Below are positions 1 through 8,252 of a stretch of 55,500 nt of DNA, piece after piece. Position numbers and translations under genes: made by a program. The stretch is from Chlorobiota bacterium (GTDB taxonomy: Bacteria; Bacteroidota; Ignavibacteria; Kapaibacteriales; UBA961): positions 1 through 55,500 of the forward strand of contig BJGZ01000016.1 of assembly GCA_014191195.1 (NCBI GenBank), given 5' to 3'. A model generated the notes under the pieces. The model saw only the letters and a program-made list of their open reading frames with translations. It did not search any database and had not been told where the DNA came from. Every line of letters begins with the position of its first letter. Positions within the stretch are counted from its first letter, which is position 1.

Positions 1-71
1 AGAGAAGTTAAGCCCTGTTGAGCCAATGGTACTGCATGCGTAGGTGTGTGGGAGAGTAGGTAGTTGCCGGT
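1..71 (+). rRNA. rrf: 5S ribosomal RNA, 3' portion
   Basis: The window opens inside a 5S rRNA. The stretch GAAGTTAAGCCC near position 4, followed by GGTACTGC at 28-35 and GGGAGAGTAGGTAG at 51-64, is the conserved 3' half of bacterial 5S rRNA. The 5' part lies outside the window, and the exact 3' end (about 70) is estimated. A strong terminator hairpin follows at once, as expected for the end of an rRNA operon. Confidence 0.9.
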
Positions 72-86
72 TTATTCTTTATCATT

Positions 87-125
87 AGCCTATATGCCCG
101 AAACATATAGGCTTTTGTTGTTTTT
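87..125 (+). terminator. Rho-independent terminator of the rRNA operon
   Basis: A perfect 10-bp inverted repeat (AGCCTATATG at 87-96 with CATATAGGCT at 104-113, loop CCCGAAA) is followed by a T-rich tract. It lies 16 nt after the 5S rRNA end and most likely terminates the rrn operon. Confidence 0.9.
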
Positions 126-180
126 ATGTAAGATATTCTGTTTGAAATACTTATAAAATACTACTCTGGAAAGAAATTAT

Positions 181-720
181 ATGTTACTCTATTCTTTATT
201 TCTGACAATATTATATTTTATTACGATAAATATAACTTCAATAGCAAATGAATCTCAATTGTTTTTAGGTATAAAACTTCAAAAAACACATACATTATAT
301 TATGAAAATGGAATTATTGCAGAGTATAGTTCATCTACATTTCTTGGTAATAATTTCCATTCGGGATTTTCATATATTACTAGTAGATTTGGATCTGCAT
401 TTAATTCTAATGCTCTAAAACAAGATAATTTCCTTTTTCATACTTCGTATACTTTCTTAGAGAAAGCTATTCTAAATCCTTTCATTAAATTGAATGCTGG
501 CTTTATTATAGCTGATTATCAATCTCCACTATTTGATGATATAGATAATACTATGCCATTAACCTCCATTGACTTAGGTTTTTCCTATTCTCCTATTAAA
601 CCTCTAAAAACTCAAGTTTCGCTTGGTTATAATATTATTACAAGTGATGGGACTACAGGTGTTGGAACGGTATACCCATTGTATTTCAATTTCATTGTTA
701 TGTGGAATATATTAAAATGA
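181..720 (+). CDS. hypothetical exported beta-barrel-like protein
   Basis: 179 residues. The first ~22 residues are hydrophobic (an uncleaved or cleaved signal, ending near SIANES). The rest alternates hydrophobic and polar residues with many aromatic and Gly/Asn-Ser turns, for example near residues 120-175, as in a small outer-membrane beta-barrel. No family motif was recognised. The stop codon overlaps the ATG of the downstream lipoprotein hydrolase (ATGA), so the two genes are probably one operon. The barrel call rests on composition only; a periplasmic beta-rich protein is the alternative. Confidence 0.6.
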   Translation: MLLYSLFLTILYFITINITSIANESQLFLGIKLQKTHTLYYENGIIAEYSSSTFLGNNFHSGFSYITSRFGSAFNSNALKQDNFLFHTSYTFLEKAILNPFIKLNAGFIIADYQSPLFDDIDNTMPLTSIDLGFSYSPIKPLKTQVSLGYNIITSDGTTGVGTVYPLYFNFIVMWNILK

Positions 721-1655
721 AAATACTTATACTTTTGATTTCATTGTGTATCCTTTCTTGTAATAATTCGCCTTCCATTACAGATCAAGATCTTGACGGA
801 AATGTATTGTTTGATCCATCAATATATCAACCAGAACTTTTTTTAGTTTCTGCGTACAAACCAAATCCAAGTGATAAAGAAAAAAATATGCCCGTTCTTA
901 TCGCTGCTCATGGATATTCTGCTTCTACATTTGAATGGGATGAACTAAGAAAGTATGCAGATTCTGTAAAATCTGGAATTCTTATATCTCAAGTATTATT
1001 AGGTGGACATGGCAGGACATATCAAGATTTTAAAAATTCTACTTGGAGAGATTGGCAAGCATCTATTCTAAATGAATATAAAAAACTTGTTCAAGCAGGT
1101 TATACAAATATTAGTTTCATTGGATCATCAACTGGTTGCCCCTTAATAATAAATTTATTATATGAAAATTCTCTTTCTCAAGTTCCTCCACATCAAATTA
1201 TATTGATTGATCCAATTATTATTCCTTCCAATAAAATATTGTCCTTAGCTGGCATTGTTGGGCCAATGATTGGCTATACTTCTGTTAACTTTGATTCTGA
1301 ATTAGAAAGAAAACATTGGTATCGTTATCGTCCACAAGAAACATTACAAGAATTGCTAGATATTGTTACTGTAGTTAGAAAAGAACTTGAAGATGGAATT
1401 GTTTTACCAACACAAACTGATTTGTCAATATATAAATCTACGTATGATGAAGTTGCAGATAGAATAAGTGCAATTTTAATCTATAACGGAATCGAAATTA
1501 ATTCACTCAATTCTAAAGATTTATACATGATAAACTCAAATATTCATGTAATGACAAGACTTCAAGGCAGAAGTAATATAACTGATAACGATATATTAAT
1601 TCAAAAAAGGATATTCGATCAGATCATTGAAAAAAGTAACAAAACAAAAAAGTAG
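717..1655 (+). CDS. lipoprotein alpha/beta hydrolase
   Basis: An in-frame ATG at 702 exists, but the start at 717 is preferred. It overlaps the previous stop as ATGA and gives a classic lipoprotein signal, with a hydrophobic run ending in ILSC (Cys15). The mature protein has the alpha/beta-hydrolase layout: an oxyanion-type HG motif (residues 65-66, IAAHGYS), a nucleophile elbow GSSTG (Ser138), and a C-terminal His in the segment NSNIHVM as the likely catalytic base. At 312 residues it fits serine esterases and lipases of this fold. The substrate is unknown. It is probably anchored in the periplasm or outer membrane and co-expressed with the barrel-like protein upstream. Confidence 0.75.
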   Translation: MKILILLISLCILSCNNSPSITDQDLDGNVLFDPSIYQPELFLVSAYKPNPSDKEKNMPVLIAAHGYSASTFEWDELRKYADSVKSGILISQVLLGGHGRTYQDFKNSTWRDWQASILNEYKKLVQAGYTNISFIGSSTGCPLIINLLYENSLSQVPPHQIILIDPIIIPSNKILSLAGIVGPMIGYTSVNFDSELERKHWYRYRPQETLQELLDIVTVVRKELEDGIVLPTQTDLSIYKSTYDEVADRISAILIYNGIEINSLNSKDLYMINSNIHVMTRLQGRSNITDNDILIQKRIFDQIIEKSNKTKK

Positions 1656-1789
1656 GAGAGATATTTTTTTATTAGATTAATATTTCTAATTTGCATCAAA
1701 GATTGTCTTTAACTATTCACCACAATTAAAGCTTTTTTATTATTCTACATGATATCGTGTGGATGTATCATTTTGTTCTATGGTGATAT

Positions 1790-2494
1790 ATGGCTAAAAA
1801 TAGCAATACTTCTCAGGTATATAAAAACTGGTTTATTTGGTTAATTTTTATATCCTTGATTGCATATTTCTTTACAAGAGAAGATAAGCAAAAAAGTGTA
1901 AGTTCAAACGCTTCAGATGATTTACAATCTAAGCTAGTTAATTATATGTCGCAGCTTGATAGTGGCCATATATCTGGGAATATGTTAAAACATTCATTAG
2001 ATGAAGATGACAAAGGGAAAATTTACGATAGGGTACCAATCGATAAGTTAAAAGCAGGTTCAAGTTTGATATTTGGTTCAGCTACTTCCAAAACTGATGA
2101 AATAGCACTTACTATCCTTGATGCTTCAAATGCTGAGATACAATATATTCGTAGAATAGCTGAAAATGGTGATACTAATAAGATCAAAGAAACCATTGAA
2201 ACTGGATTATATCAGATACAATCCTATGAAGGTTCTCAAGTTCTTACTGATAATGATTTATTTTCACCTTTCGGCCCCGCAATAGTTTTGATTAATATGA
2301 AATATGGACTAGATAAAGGATATAAAAATCTAAGTAAAAAGTTCTTTATTTCTAAGTCTAAACATCGAGATGGTTCTACACCAACTACAATAAGAATATA
2401 TCCATGGATGGATCCAGTTAATTATCCAAAAAATAGACAAGCATTCTCTTATGAACTTAGTTATGAAATATCAGGAATGAATTCCAAACAATAA
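1790..2494 (+). CDS. unknown protein with one N-terminal membrane span
   Basis: 234 residues. A short polar N-terminus is followed by one membrane segment (about residues 13-29, rich in W, I, L and F), then a soluble domain of about 200 residues that is probably periplasmic. The soluble part has mixed alpha/beta character and no catalytic motif I recognise. The N-terminal span followed by a positively charged stretch vaguely recalls the FtsH N-terminus, but no AAA or protease domain is present. It stands 134 nt after the hydrolase and its end faces the converging permease gene 42 nt away. Function unknown. Confidence 0.6.
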   Translation: MAKNSNTSQVYKNWFIWLIFISLIAYFFTREDKQKSVSSNASDDLQSKLVNYMSQLDSGHISGNMLKHSLDEDDKGKIYDRVPIDKLKAGSSLIFGSATSKTDEIALTILDASNAEIQYIRRIAENGDTNKIKETIETGLYQIQSYEGSQVLTDNDLFSPFGPAIVLINMKYGLDKGYKNLSKKFFISKSKHRDGSTPTTIRIYPWMDPVNYPKNRQAFSYELSYEISGMNSKQ

Positions 2495-2536
2495 ATATGG
2501 AGTTATTAGATTGGGATAAATCTTGATGATAATACA

Positions 2537-3703
2537 CTACCGTAAAGCCGATAGAATAGACATTCTAGATGCTTTAACAGCAGGTAAAAATCCACCAATA
2601 AAGCCCATAATTCCTGTAAAAGTAAGAGCGCCTTGGATTACATTTGAAGTTAATGCAAAACTAAAAGATAGTTCAGAGAATGATCCAAAATTTAATGTTG
2701 ATATAGAATAAAACTGAAGAATAGAAGCCAAACCAATTCCAATAAATCCTCCAATAAAAGCTGTAATCAGAGATTCAACTAAAAAAGCAATAAGTATAGA
2801 CATTCTTTGGAAACCTAATGCTCTTAAAGTTCCTATTTCTGTTGTGCGATTTGCTACAGCGGCATACATTGTAATCATCGCGCCAATCATAGCACCAACA
2901 CTAAATATTACCGTAATAGTTATGCCTAATATTTGTATAAATAATCGCATTGCTTCAGATTGTTTTTCGAAATATTTTCTTTCGTTTTCTGGCTCATATT
3001 GATTTAAGCGCTTATCTCCAGCAAATAATGCTTTTAATTGTTCAATATTGGCATTATCAGAAATTCTAAAAGTAAGCGTTGAATAATCTACTCTGTTAAA
3101 GGCCTGTATCAATTGATTTGCATCGCACCATAGTTCGGATTCAAATGCAGATTTCTCAGCATCCATAATCCCTACAATTATCCAATTATCACCAGCAAAT
3201 TTAATGGTGTTTCCAATTGCAATATTAGAGAATCTCTCTTCTATAGCCTTTCCAACTATTAATTCTCTAGCACCAAAAGTAAACATCCTGCCACTGATTA
3301 TTGTAATCTTATTTCTAATTTTTAATGCATTTTCTGATACACCTCTAACAGCTAAATTACTTAATCCTCCGCCATCTTTTTTTGGTGCATTTATAATTGT
3401 AACCGCATCACTTGTCAATAAAGGTTTGCCTTTTTCATCTTTTTGTATCATTGGCATAGTAGAAATTAAATCAGCTGTTGCCCTATCAATAATACTTGTA
3501 ATCTCTCCAGAAGAAGATTTTCTAGTAATCACTACATTGTCATTTGAACCAGTAGAAGATAAAGTTTGCTGAATCCCATCTGCCATCATTAAAACAGCGG
3601 CAAAAACAAATACAACTAATGCAATCCCAGCAATTGTAATTCCTGTTGTCAGTTTCCTGGCTAGGAAATTTTTCCATATATAGTATAAGGGTATATTCAT
3701 CAT
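2537..3703 (-). CDS. ABC transporter permease, MacB/LolC-FtsX type (second permease)
   Basis: About 388 residues. It has one membrane span near the N-terminus (around residues 22-42), a large periplasmic MacB_PCD-like domain, and three C-terminal spans with the FtsX signature region (the segment TTEIGTLRALGFQR before span three). The longest ORF starts at 3727, inside the upstream gene; ATG 3703 (or 3700) lies one base after the upstream stop and begins just before the first span, so it is chosen. It is the last gene of the adaptor-ATPase-permease-permease set. The likely role is export or extraction of a lipid, peptide or lipoprotein substrate from the inner membrane; the substrate is unknown. 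Confidence 0.85.
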   Translation of the reverse strand: MMNIPLYYIWKNFLARKLTTGITIAGIALVVFVFAAVLMMADGIQQTLSSTGSNDNVVITRKSSSGEITSIIDRATADLISTMPMIQKDEKGKPLLTSDAVTIINAPKKDGGGLSNLAVRGVSENALKIRNKITIISGRMFTFGARELIVGKAIEERFSNIAIGNTIKFAGDNWIIVGIMDAEKSAFESELWCDANQLIQAFNRVDYSTLTFRISDNANIEQLKALFAGDKRLNQYEPENERKYFEKQSEAMRLFIQILGITITVIFSVGAMIGAMITMYAAVANRTTEIGTLRALGFQRMSILIAFLVESLITAFIGGFIGIGLASILQFYSISTLNFGSFSELSFSFALTSNVIQGALTFTGIMGFIGGFLPAVKASRMSILSALR

Positions 3704-3704
3704 A

Positions 3705-4865
3705 TTATCCGTTAAATCGTAAACCATCTACAATACGTGTATTCAAAGCTCTATAAATTGGTACGATAGAGGCAATAATTCCAACCAATAATGCTGAGCT
3801 TCCTGCCATTATATATGTTGAGTTTTCGATATTAAATACTGGAAACCAACCTTTTGGTAAAAAAGACTCAAATCCTTGTACAATCGGAATTAATAAACTG
3901 AGACCAATTAATGCGCCAATACATGAAATAATTAAGGCTTCTCCAGCAATAAAAGTAAATAGGTGTTTTCCAGTAAAACCTAAAGTTTTTAATACTGCAT
4001 ATTCTCTTGTCCTTTCTCGTGCAGTCATAATCATAGTATTACATAAAACCAATAAAATAATACCGATAATTAAATAAGACATGATATTTATTGCCCCAAT
4101 AATTGCACCGGAAGAAGCTACAAAACCTTGTTGAAATTGCCCCTCAGTTTCGCTTTTAGTTTCTGCTCTTGAATTCTTAAATAGATTATCTATTTTTTGA
4201 GATATGGTGGCTGATGCAGCAGCATCTTTGATTTTGACTACATACCAACCAATTTCATCTGATCTATTAGGATAATCAGTTTTCATTCTTTCATTTAAAT
4301 AATTCCAATGAAAAAACATTTGTGTAGCATCATCGCTTTTGGTTCTGGGAGTATAAATACCTCGGACAACAAATTGCCATTTTCCAGGGTAGATATCTCC
4401 ATCGATATTCATGATATCACCAATCTTTAAATTATAGCGTTTTGCCGTCTCGATTCCTACAATACAAGCATTTCTTTCAGACAAAAATTTTGTTTTTTCA
4501 TTAGGTGATAATTGATATTCTGGATATACTTTAAACAGTGTTTCTGGGTCACATGCCACTCTAGCAAAAAATTGATTTTTATCGATATATGTACCTCCAA
4601 ACCAATTAAAATAGCTAACCTGATCTATTCCAGGAATTGTTGCAATTTTATCTTTATAGGCATAAGGAAGAGTAAAAATAAAAGAAATTGCCTGACGTGT
4701 AACCAATCTATTTGGTGATGAAGCAGCTACACCAGCACTCCAAGCCGTGACTACTGTTCTTAGTAGGCCAAAAGCTAGCACTGCAATAGATATGCCTATA
4801 ATGGTTAATATTACTCTTAATGTATGCCGAAATGAATTTTTAGCAATTAGTTTTAACATGCTCAT
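3705..4865 (-). CDS. ABC transporter permease, MacB/LolC-FtsX type (first permease)
   Basis: 386 residues with the MacB/FtsX layout: span 1 at about residues 14-38, a periplasmic domain of about 210 residues, then spans at about 250-278, 305-335 and 350-375. The segment REYAVLKTLGFTG before the third span is the typical coupling-helix region that contacts the ATPase. Its ATG overlaps the stop of the ATPase gene (ATGA at 4865-4862), indicating translational coupling. It differs clearly from the next permease, so the transporter is probably a heterodimer of permeases, as in LolCE, rather than a MacB homodimer. Confidence 0.87.
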   Translation of the reverse strand: MSMLKLIAKNSFRHTLRVILTIIGISIAVLAFGLLRTVVTAWSAGVAASSPNRLVTRQAISFIFTLPYAYKDKIATIPGIDQVSYFNWFGGTYIDKNQFFARVACDPETLFKVYPEYQLSPNEKTKFLSERNACIVGIETAKRYNLKIGDIMNIDGDIYPGKWQFVVRGIYTPRTKSDDATQMFFHWNYLNERMKTDYPNRSDEIGWYVVKIKDAAASATISQKIDNLFKNSRAETKSETEGQFQQGFVASSGAIIGAINIMSYLIIGIILLVLCNTMIMTARERTREYAVLKTLGFTGKHLFTFIAGEALIISCIGALIGLSLLIPIVQGFESFLPKGWFPVFNIENSTYIMAGSSALLVGIIASIVPIYRALNTRIVDGLRFNG

Positions 4866-5551
4866 AACTTTGATACCTCTTGTAAAAGGTCTCCCTTTTC
4901 TAAGTGATGAGTTGTATGGGCTTTTTTAGCTGCATATGGATCATGTGTTACCATCACGATCGTTTTTCCAAATTCTTTATTTAATCGATCTAAAAGAGTT
5001 AAAATCTCTTCTGCAGAAACCCTGTCTAAATCTCCAGTTGGCTCATCTGCTACAAAAATGTCTGGATCACTTGCAATCGCACGTGCAATTGCAACTCTTT
5101 GTTCTTGGCCACCGGATAATTGCTTGGGATAGTGATGTATTCTATCGCCAAGGCCAACTACATTAAGTGCTAATTCTACTTGATTTTTCCTTTCAGATTT
5201 ACTTAATGGTGTTAGCATCAAAGGTAATTCTACATTTTCATATGCTGTTAATACAGGAATTAGATTGTAGAACTGAAAAATAAAGCCAATATGTCTAGAT
5301 CGCCATTTGGCAAGTTCTGTTTCACTTAAAGTGGCAATATTGGTATCTGCAACAATAATATTTCCTGAACTTGGCTTATCGATTCCAGCAATAATATTTA
5401 ACAATGTTGTTTTTCCAGAGCCAGATGGTCCCATCAAAGCAACAAAATCACCTTTCTCAATTTCTAAGGATAAATTGTTCAAAACCCGTATTTCTTGTTT
5501 ATCTCTGTGGTATACTTTTGTCAGATTAGAAATACTTATTATAGAAGACAT
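4862..5551 (-). CDS. ABC transporter ATP-binding protein, MacB/LolD family
   Basis: 229 residues, the usual length for a stand-alone LolD/MacB-type ATPase. Walker A is GPSGSGKT (residues 41-48), the Q-loop Gln is at about 93, the signature LSGGQ is at 145-149, Walker B is DIFVADE (164-170) and the switch His is in THD (about 203). All catalytic elements are intact. It powers the two FtsX-type permeases encoded just downstream and is preceded, 18 nt away, by the membrane-fusion adaptor. ATPase and permease are separate proteins here, unlike the fused MacB of E. coli. Confidence 0.93.
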   Translation of the reverse strand: MSSIISISNLTKVYHRDKQEIRVLNNLSLEIEKGDFVALMGPSGSGKTTLLNIIAGIDKPSSGNIIVADTNIATLSETELAKWRSRHIGFIFQFYNLIPVLTAYENVELPLMLTPLSKSERKNQVELALNVVGLGDRIHHYPKQLSGGQEQRVAIARAIASDPDIFVADEPTGDLDRVSAEEILTLLDRLNKEFGKTIVMVTHDPYAAKKAHTTHHLEKGDLLQEVSKL

Positions 5552-5569
5552 ATAAAACTCCGTTTGGAT

Positions 5570-6799
5570 TTATTCTTTTTCAATTGTGATTGAAGAACCC
5601 GATGATAATTTTTCTATAGGAGATATTATTAAACTTGTACCAGGCAATAATCCTTGTTTTACTTCGGTAAACTCACCAAAAATTGCTCCTGTTTTAATTA
5701 TCTGTTCAGACGCCTTAGACCCAGCACCTACAATAAATACTGTCTTTTTTCCATTTACAGTAAGAATTGAAGAAGTAGGGATTAATATTTTAGCAGGTTC
5801 TTGTACTTCATTTGCAATGTTTTGTCTTAAAAAATTAACTTTGGCACCCATTTCTGGTAATACTCTTTCATCAATCTCATTAAAACGAATTTTTATTTGA
5901 ACGGTACCTTTACCTCTATCTGCTGTAGGAATAATTTTATTTACATATCCTTTGTATTTTTTATCTGCAATTGCACTTACAGAAATTTCAACAGGCATAT
6001 TTGGTAATATTTTAGATAATGAAGATTCTGATACATCAGCTTCTACTTCAAGTGAACTCATATTCGCTAAAGTAACTACAGCCCCTCTAGCGCCAGCAGC
6101 TGCACCAAGTGCAGTAATAACTTCTCCAACATTTGCATTTTTGCTTAACACTGTACCATCGAAAGGAGCCCTGATTACTGTATTTTCTACCAATACTTGG
6201 GCAGAAGCAATAGCAGCTTGTTGGACATTAATTTGGGCTTGTGCAACAGAAACTTGAGCCAAGGCTCTTTTCCATCTTCCTTGTGAGGCATCAAATTCTG
6301 ATTGAGTTCCAACTTTATTCTGCAATAAAGATTGCTGTCTTAAATAAGCAGAATGTGCATCTTCTAATTCTGCTTGTGCATTTGCAACAGAAGCATTAAG
6401 AACAGCTATTTGAGCTTTTTGTTGATTCAAATTAGCCTGAACATCATTGCTTTCAATGCGTCCAATTATCATCCCTTTTTTTACTTTATCACCTTCAATA
6501 ACAAAAAGTTCTTGTAGTCGGCCTGTAGCTTTAGAGGAAATTGCAGCTTTTACTTGGGCCACTACATAACCTTGTCCAGTCAATACAGCATCTTGTCCTA
6601 AACCAGAACTTTCGATTATTTGTATGGTTTTTACTCTGATTGCAGTGTTTTGCCTTGCATACCAAAAGCCAATCATGATCAAAAGAAATAATCCGATATA
6701 GATATATTTTTTATTACCATTTGACGATGTTTTTATATCACGATTGATCTTTAATGCAGAGAGATCTGCAGATTTTGCTTCTATCGACATAGTATTCAA
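5570..6799 (-). CDS. periplasmic adaptor (membrane fusion) protein, MacA/HlyD family
   Basis: 409 residues. A cytoplasmic N-tail is followed by one inner-membrane span (about residues 31-48), a barrel-sandwich/lipoyl half, an Ala- and Gln-rich alpha-helical hairpin (about 120-190, segment NLNQQKAQIAVLNAS and following), the second lipoyl half (VIRAPFDGTV), then beta-barrel and membrane-proximal domains. Such adaptors link an inner-membrane ABC transporter to an outer-membrane channel. The adjacent ATPase and two permeases make a MacAB-like exporter; no TolC-type gene is nearby. ATG 6790 (MSIEAK) is an equally possible start. Confidence 0.88.
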   Translation of the reverse strand: MNTMSIEAKSADLSALKINRDIKTSSNGNKKYIYIGLFLLIMIGFWYARQNTAIRVKTIQIIESSGLGQDAVLTGQGYVVAQVKAAISSKATGRLQELFVIEGDKVKKGMIIGRIESNDVQANLNQQKAQIAVLNASVANAQAELEDAHSAYLRQQSLLQNKVGTQSEFDASQGRWKRALAQVSVAQAQINVQQAAIASAQVLVENTVIRAPFDGTVLSKNANVGEVITALGAAAGARGAVVTLANMSSLEVEADVSESSLSKILPNMPVEISVSAIADKKYKGYVNKIIPTADRGKGTVQIKIRFNEIDERVLPEMGAKVNFLRQNIANEVQEPAKILIPTSSILTVNGKKTVFIVGAGSKASEQIIKTGAIFGEFTEVKQGLLPGTSLIISPIEKLSSGSSITIEKE

Positions 6800-6827
6800 T
6801 GAGAAAATTAAGTGAAAGAATGCATAC

Positions 6828-7358
6828 TTATCTTGTTTCCGTATTTCTTGATTTTACAAGCATTGGAAACAATGCTGCAACGGTTGTATAGAGTGTAGAT
6901 GCGATACCATAACGAAAGAAAAATCCGCTAAAATTTATCTCAGTTGGGCGTAAGTAGAAAAAGAAGTAAATGATATTATGGATAAATGCACAGATAATAA
7001 CTGCAATGATAAATTTTAAAGAGCCTAAAGTCAGCTCATTATTTTTTTCTTTAAAAAAATATCCTGCAGCAAATCCAGCAAATGTTTTTGCAAGTGCATT
7101 TGTGCCCAGTACGTCTAAGGAGACAATATCGAATAATAATCCACAACCAAAACCAGCTAATATACCTATAAATTGTCCTTCACGAATTGCAATCCAAACC
7201 ACTAAAATGATGAGCAAATCAGGAGTAATGCCTCCTACAGAAACCAAGTTTAGAAACACCACATGGACTACAGATAGTAATAATGCGATGATTCCATAAA
7301 TGACAAATCGTAAATTATACCAGGTTTGCGCTATCGATTGTTCTGCATAATCAGCCAT
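6828..7358 (-). CDS. mreD: rod shape-determining protein MreD
   Basis: 176 residues and almost entirely hydrophobic, with five to six predicted spans. The run GGITPDLLIILVVWIA followed by a Gly-rich GFGCGLLFDI and the later Asn-Ala-Leu-Ala-Lys segment are typical of MreD. The family is an inner-membrane partner of MreC in the elongasome that directs lateral wall synthesis. It starts 4 nt after mreC. No mreB, pbp2 or rodA follows; instead the exporter adaptor comes 28 nt downstream. Confidence 0.85.
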   Translation of the reverse strand: MADYAEQSIAQTWYNLRFVIYGIIALLLSVVHVVFLNLVSVGGITPDLLIILVVWIAIREGQFIGILAGFGCGLLFDIVSLDVLGTNALAKTFAGFAAGYFFKEKNNELTLGSLKFIIAVIICAFIHNIIYFFFYLRPTEINFSGFFFRYGIASTLYTTVAALFPMLVKSRNTETR

Positions 7359-7362
7359 AGTA

Positions 7363-8229
7363 CTACTTTGTTTTTTTAAGTGATTTTATGATTGGTATTC
7401 CACGTTGAGAGCTATCTTTTTCTAAATTAAATCTTTCATTGTCTGGTAATTGCTTAATAACAAATACTTGTTCTAATGTTGTGAAATTCACAGAAGGTTT
7501 AACAATTACTTTCCTGAACAACGCAATACCATCGTCTCGAGTTTCCGACACTGTTCCAATTCTAATATTAGCAGGAAATCTATTGCTATAATTAGACGTT
7601 AGTACTTCGTCACCAACTTGAATATCAAAAGATTTTGGAATATTTTTCATAGACAGGGCTTCATCTCCATCCCAAACCAGAATTCCGTCGATGCGTGTTC
7701 TTTGAACTTTACCTGCCAATCGGCTTTCCCTATTAATTAGCAATCGAACCACAGAAAAATTGGTACTAGTTCCAACAATTAATCCTACTAATCCTGCATC
7801 TGTCACTACTGGCATTCCAACTTGAATTCCTTCGTTTTCACCACGATTTATTGTAGCAAAATTGCGGACTTCTGTAGTGGTTTTGCCAATTATGTCTGAT
7901 GTAATTAATTTTTTGTCATGCTCTTTCTTAAATTCAAGCATTTTTCGGAGTTTATCATTTTCTACAATTGCTTGTCTAATCTTGGCTCTTTCATCAGAGA
8001 GTTGAAGATTTAACTCCCTTAAAGCTGCATTCTCATTTTTAAGAGCTAAAGGATTTGGTATCCATGAAAATGCTGTTTGCATCCATCCTATTCCACCCAC
8101 AACTATAGACCTAAAGCCCCCTAATTGCGAGATATTTCCAAAAGTCATTAATACCATGGCTACTATTGTTAAAGTAACCAAAGCAATAAATTCTTTGAAA
8201 CGAATGATAAATTCAAGTAGACGATACAT
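7363..8229 (-). CDS. mreC: rod shape-determining protein MreC
   Basis: 288 residues. It has a short cytoplasmic tail, one membrane span (about residues 13-33), a coiled-coil segment (about 60-100, rich in E, L and R) and the beta-rich periplasmic MreC domain. The domain holds the family-typical patterns GENEGIQVGMPVV and DAGLVGLIVG. MreC bridges MreB/RodA and PBP2 in the cell-elongation machinery. The gene follows the exonuclease-UvrC fusion by 23 nt and is directly followed by mreD, so the pair is cotranscribed. Confidence 0.92.
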   Translation of the reverse strand: MYRLLEFIIRFKEFIALVTLTIVAMVLMTFGNISQLGGFRSIVVGGIGWMQTAFSWIPNPLALKNENAALRELNLQLSDERAKIRQAIVENDKLRKMLEFKKEHDKKLITSDIIGKTTTEVRNFATINRGENEGIQVGMPVVTDAGLVGLIVGTSTNFSVVRLLINRESRLAGKVQRTRIDGILVWDGDEALSMKNIPKSFDIQVGDEVLTSNYSNRFPANIRIGTVSETRDDGIALFRKVIVKPSVNFTTLEQVFVIKQLPDNERFNLEKDSSQRGIPIIKSLKKTK

Positions 8230-8252
8230 GCTGCAATATTTCAGTAAAATAA

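Noticed and set aside
1790-2494. FtsH N-terminal fragment or broken ftsH
   Set aside because: Only the span near the N-terminus is similar; there is no AAA or peptidase remnant downstream.
2523-2711. Small plus-strand ORF opposite the second permease
   Set aside because: It lies almost wholly inside the permease gene, lacks a ribosome-binding site and mirrors its codon pattern.
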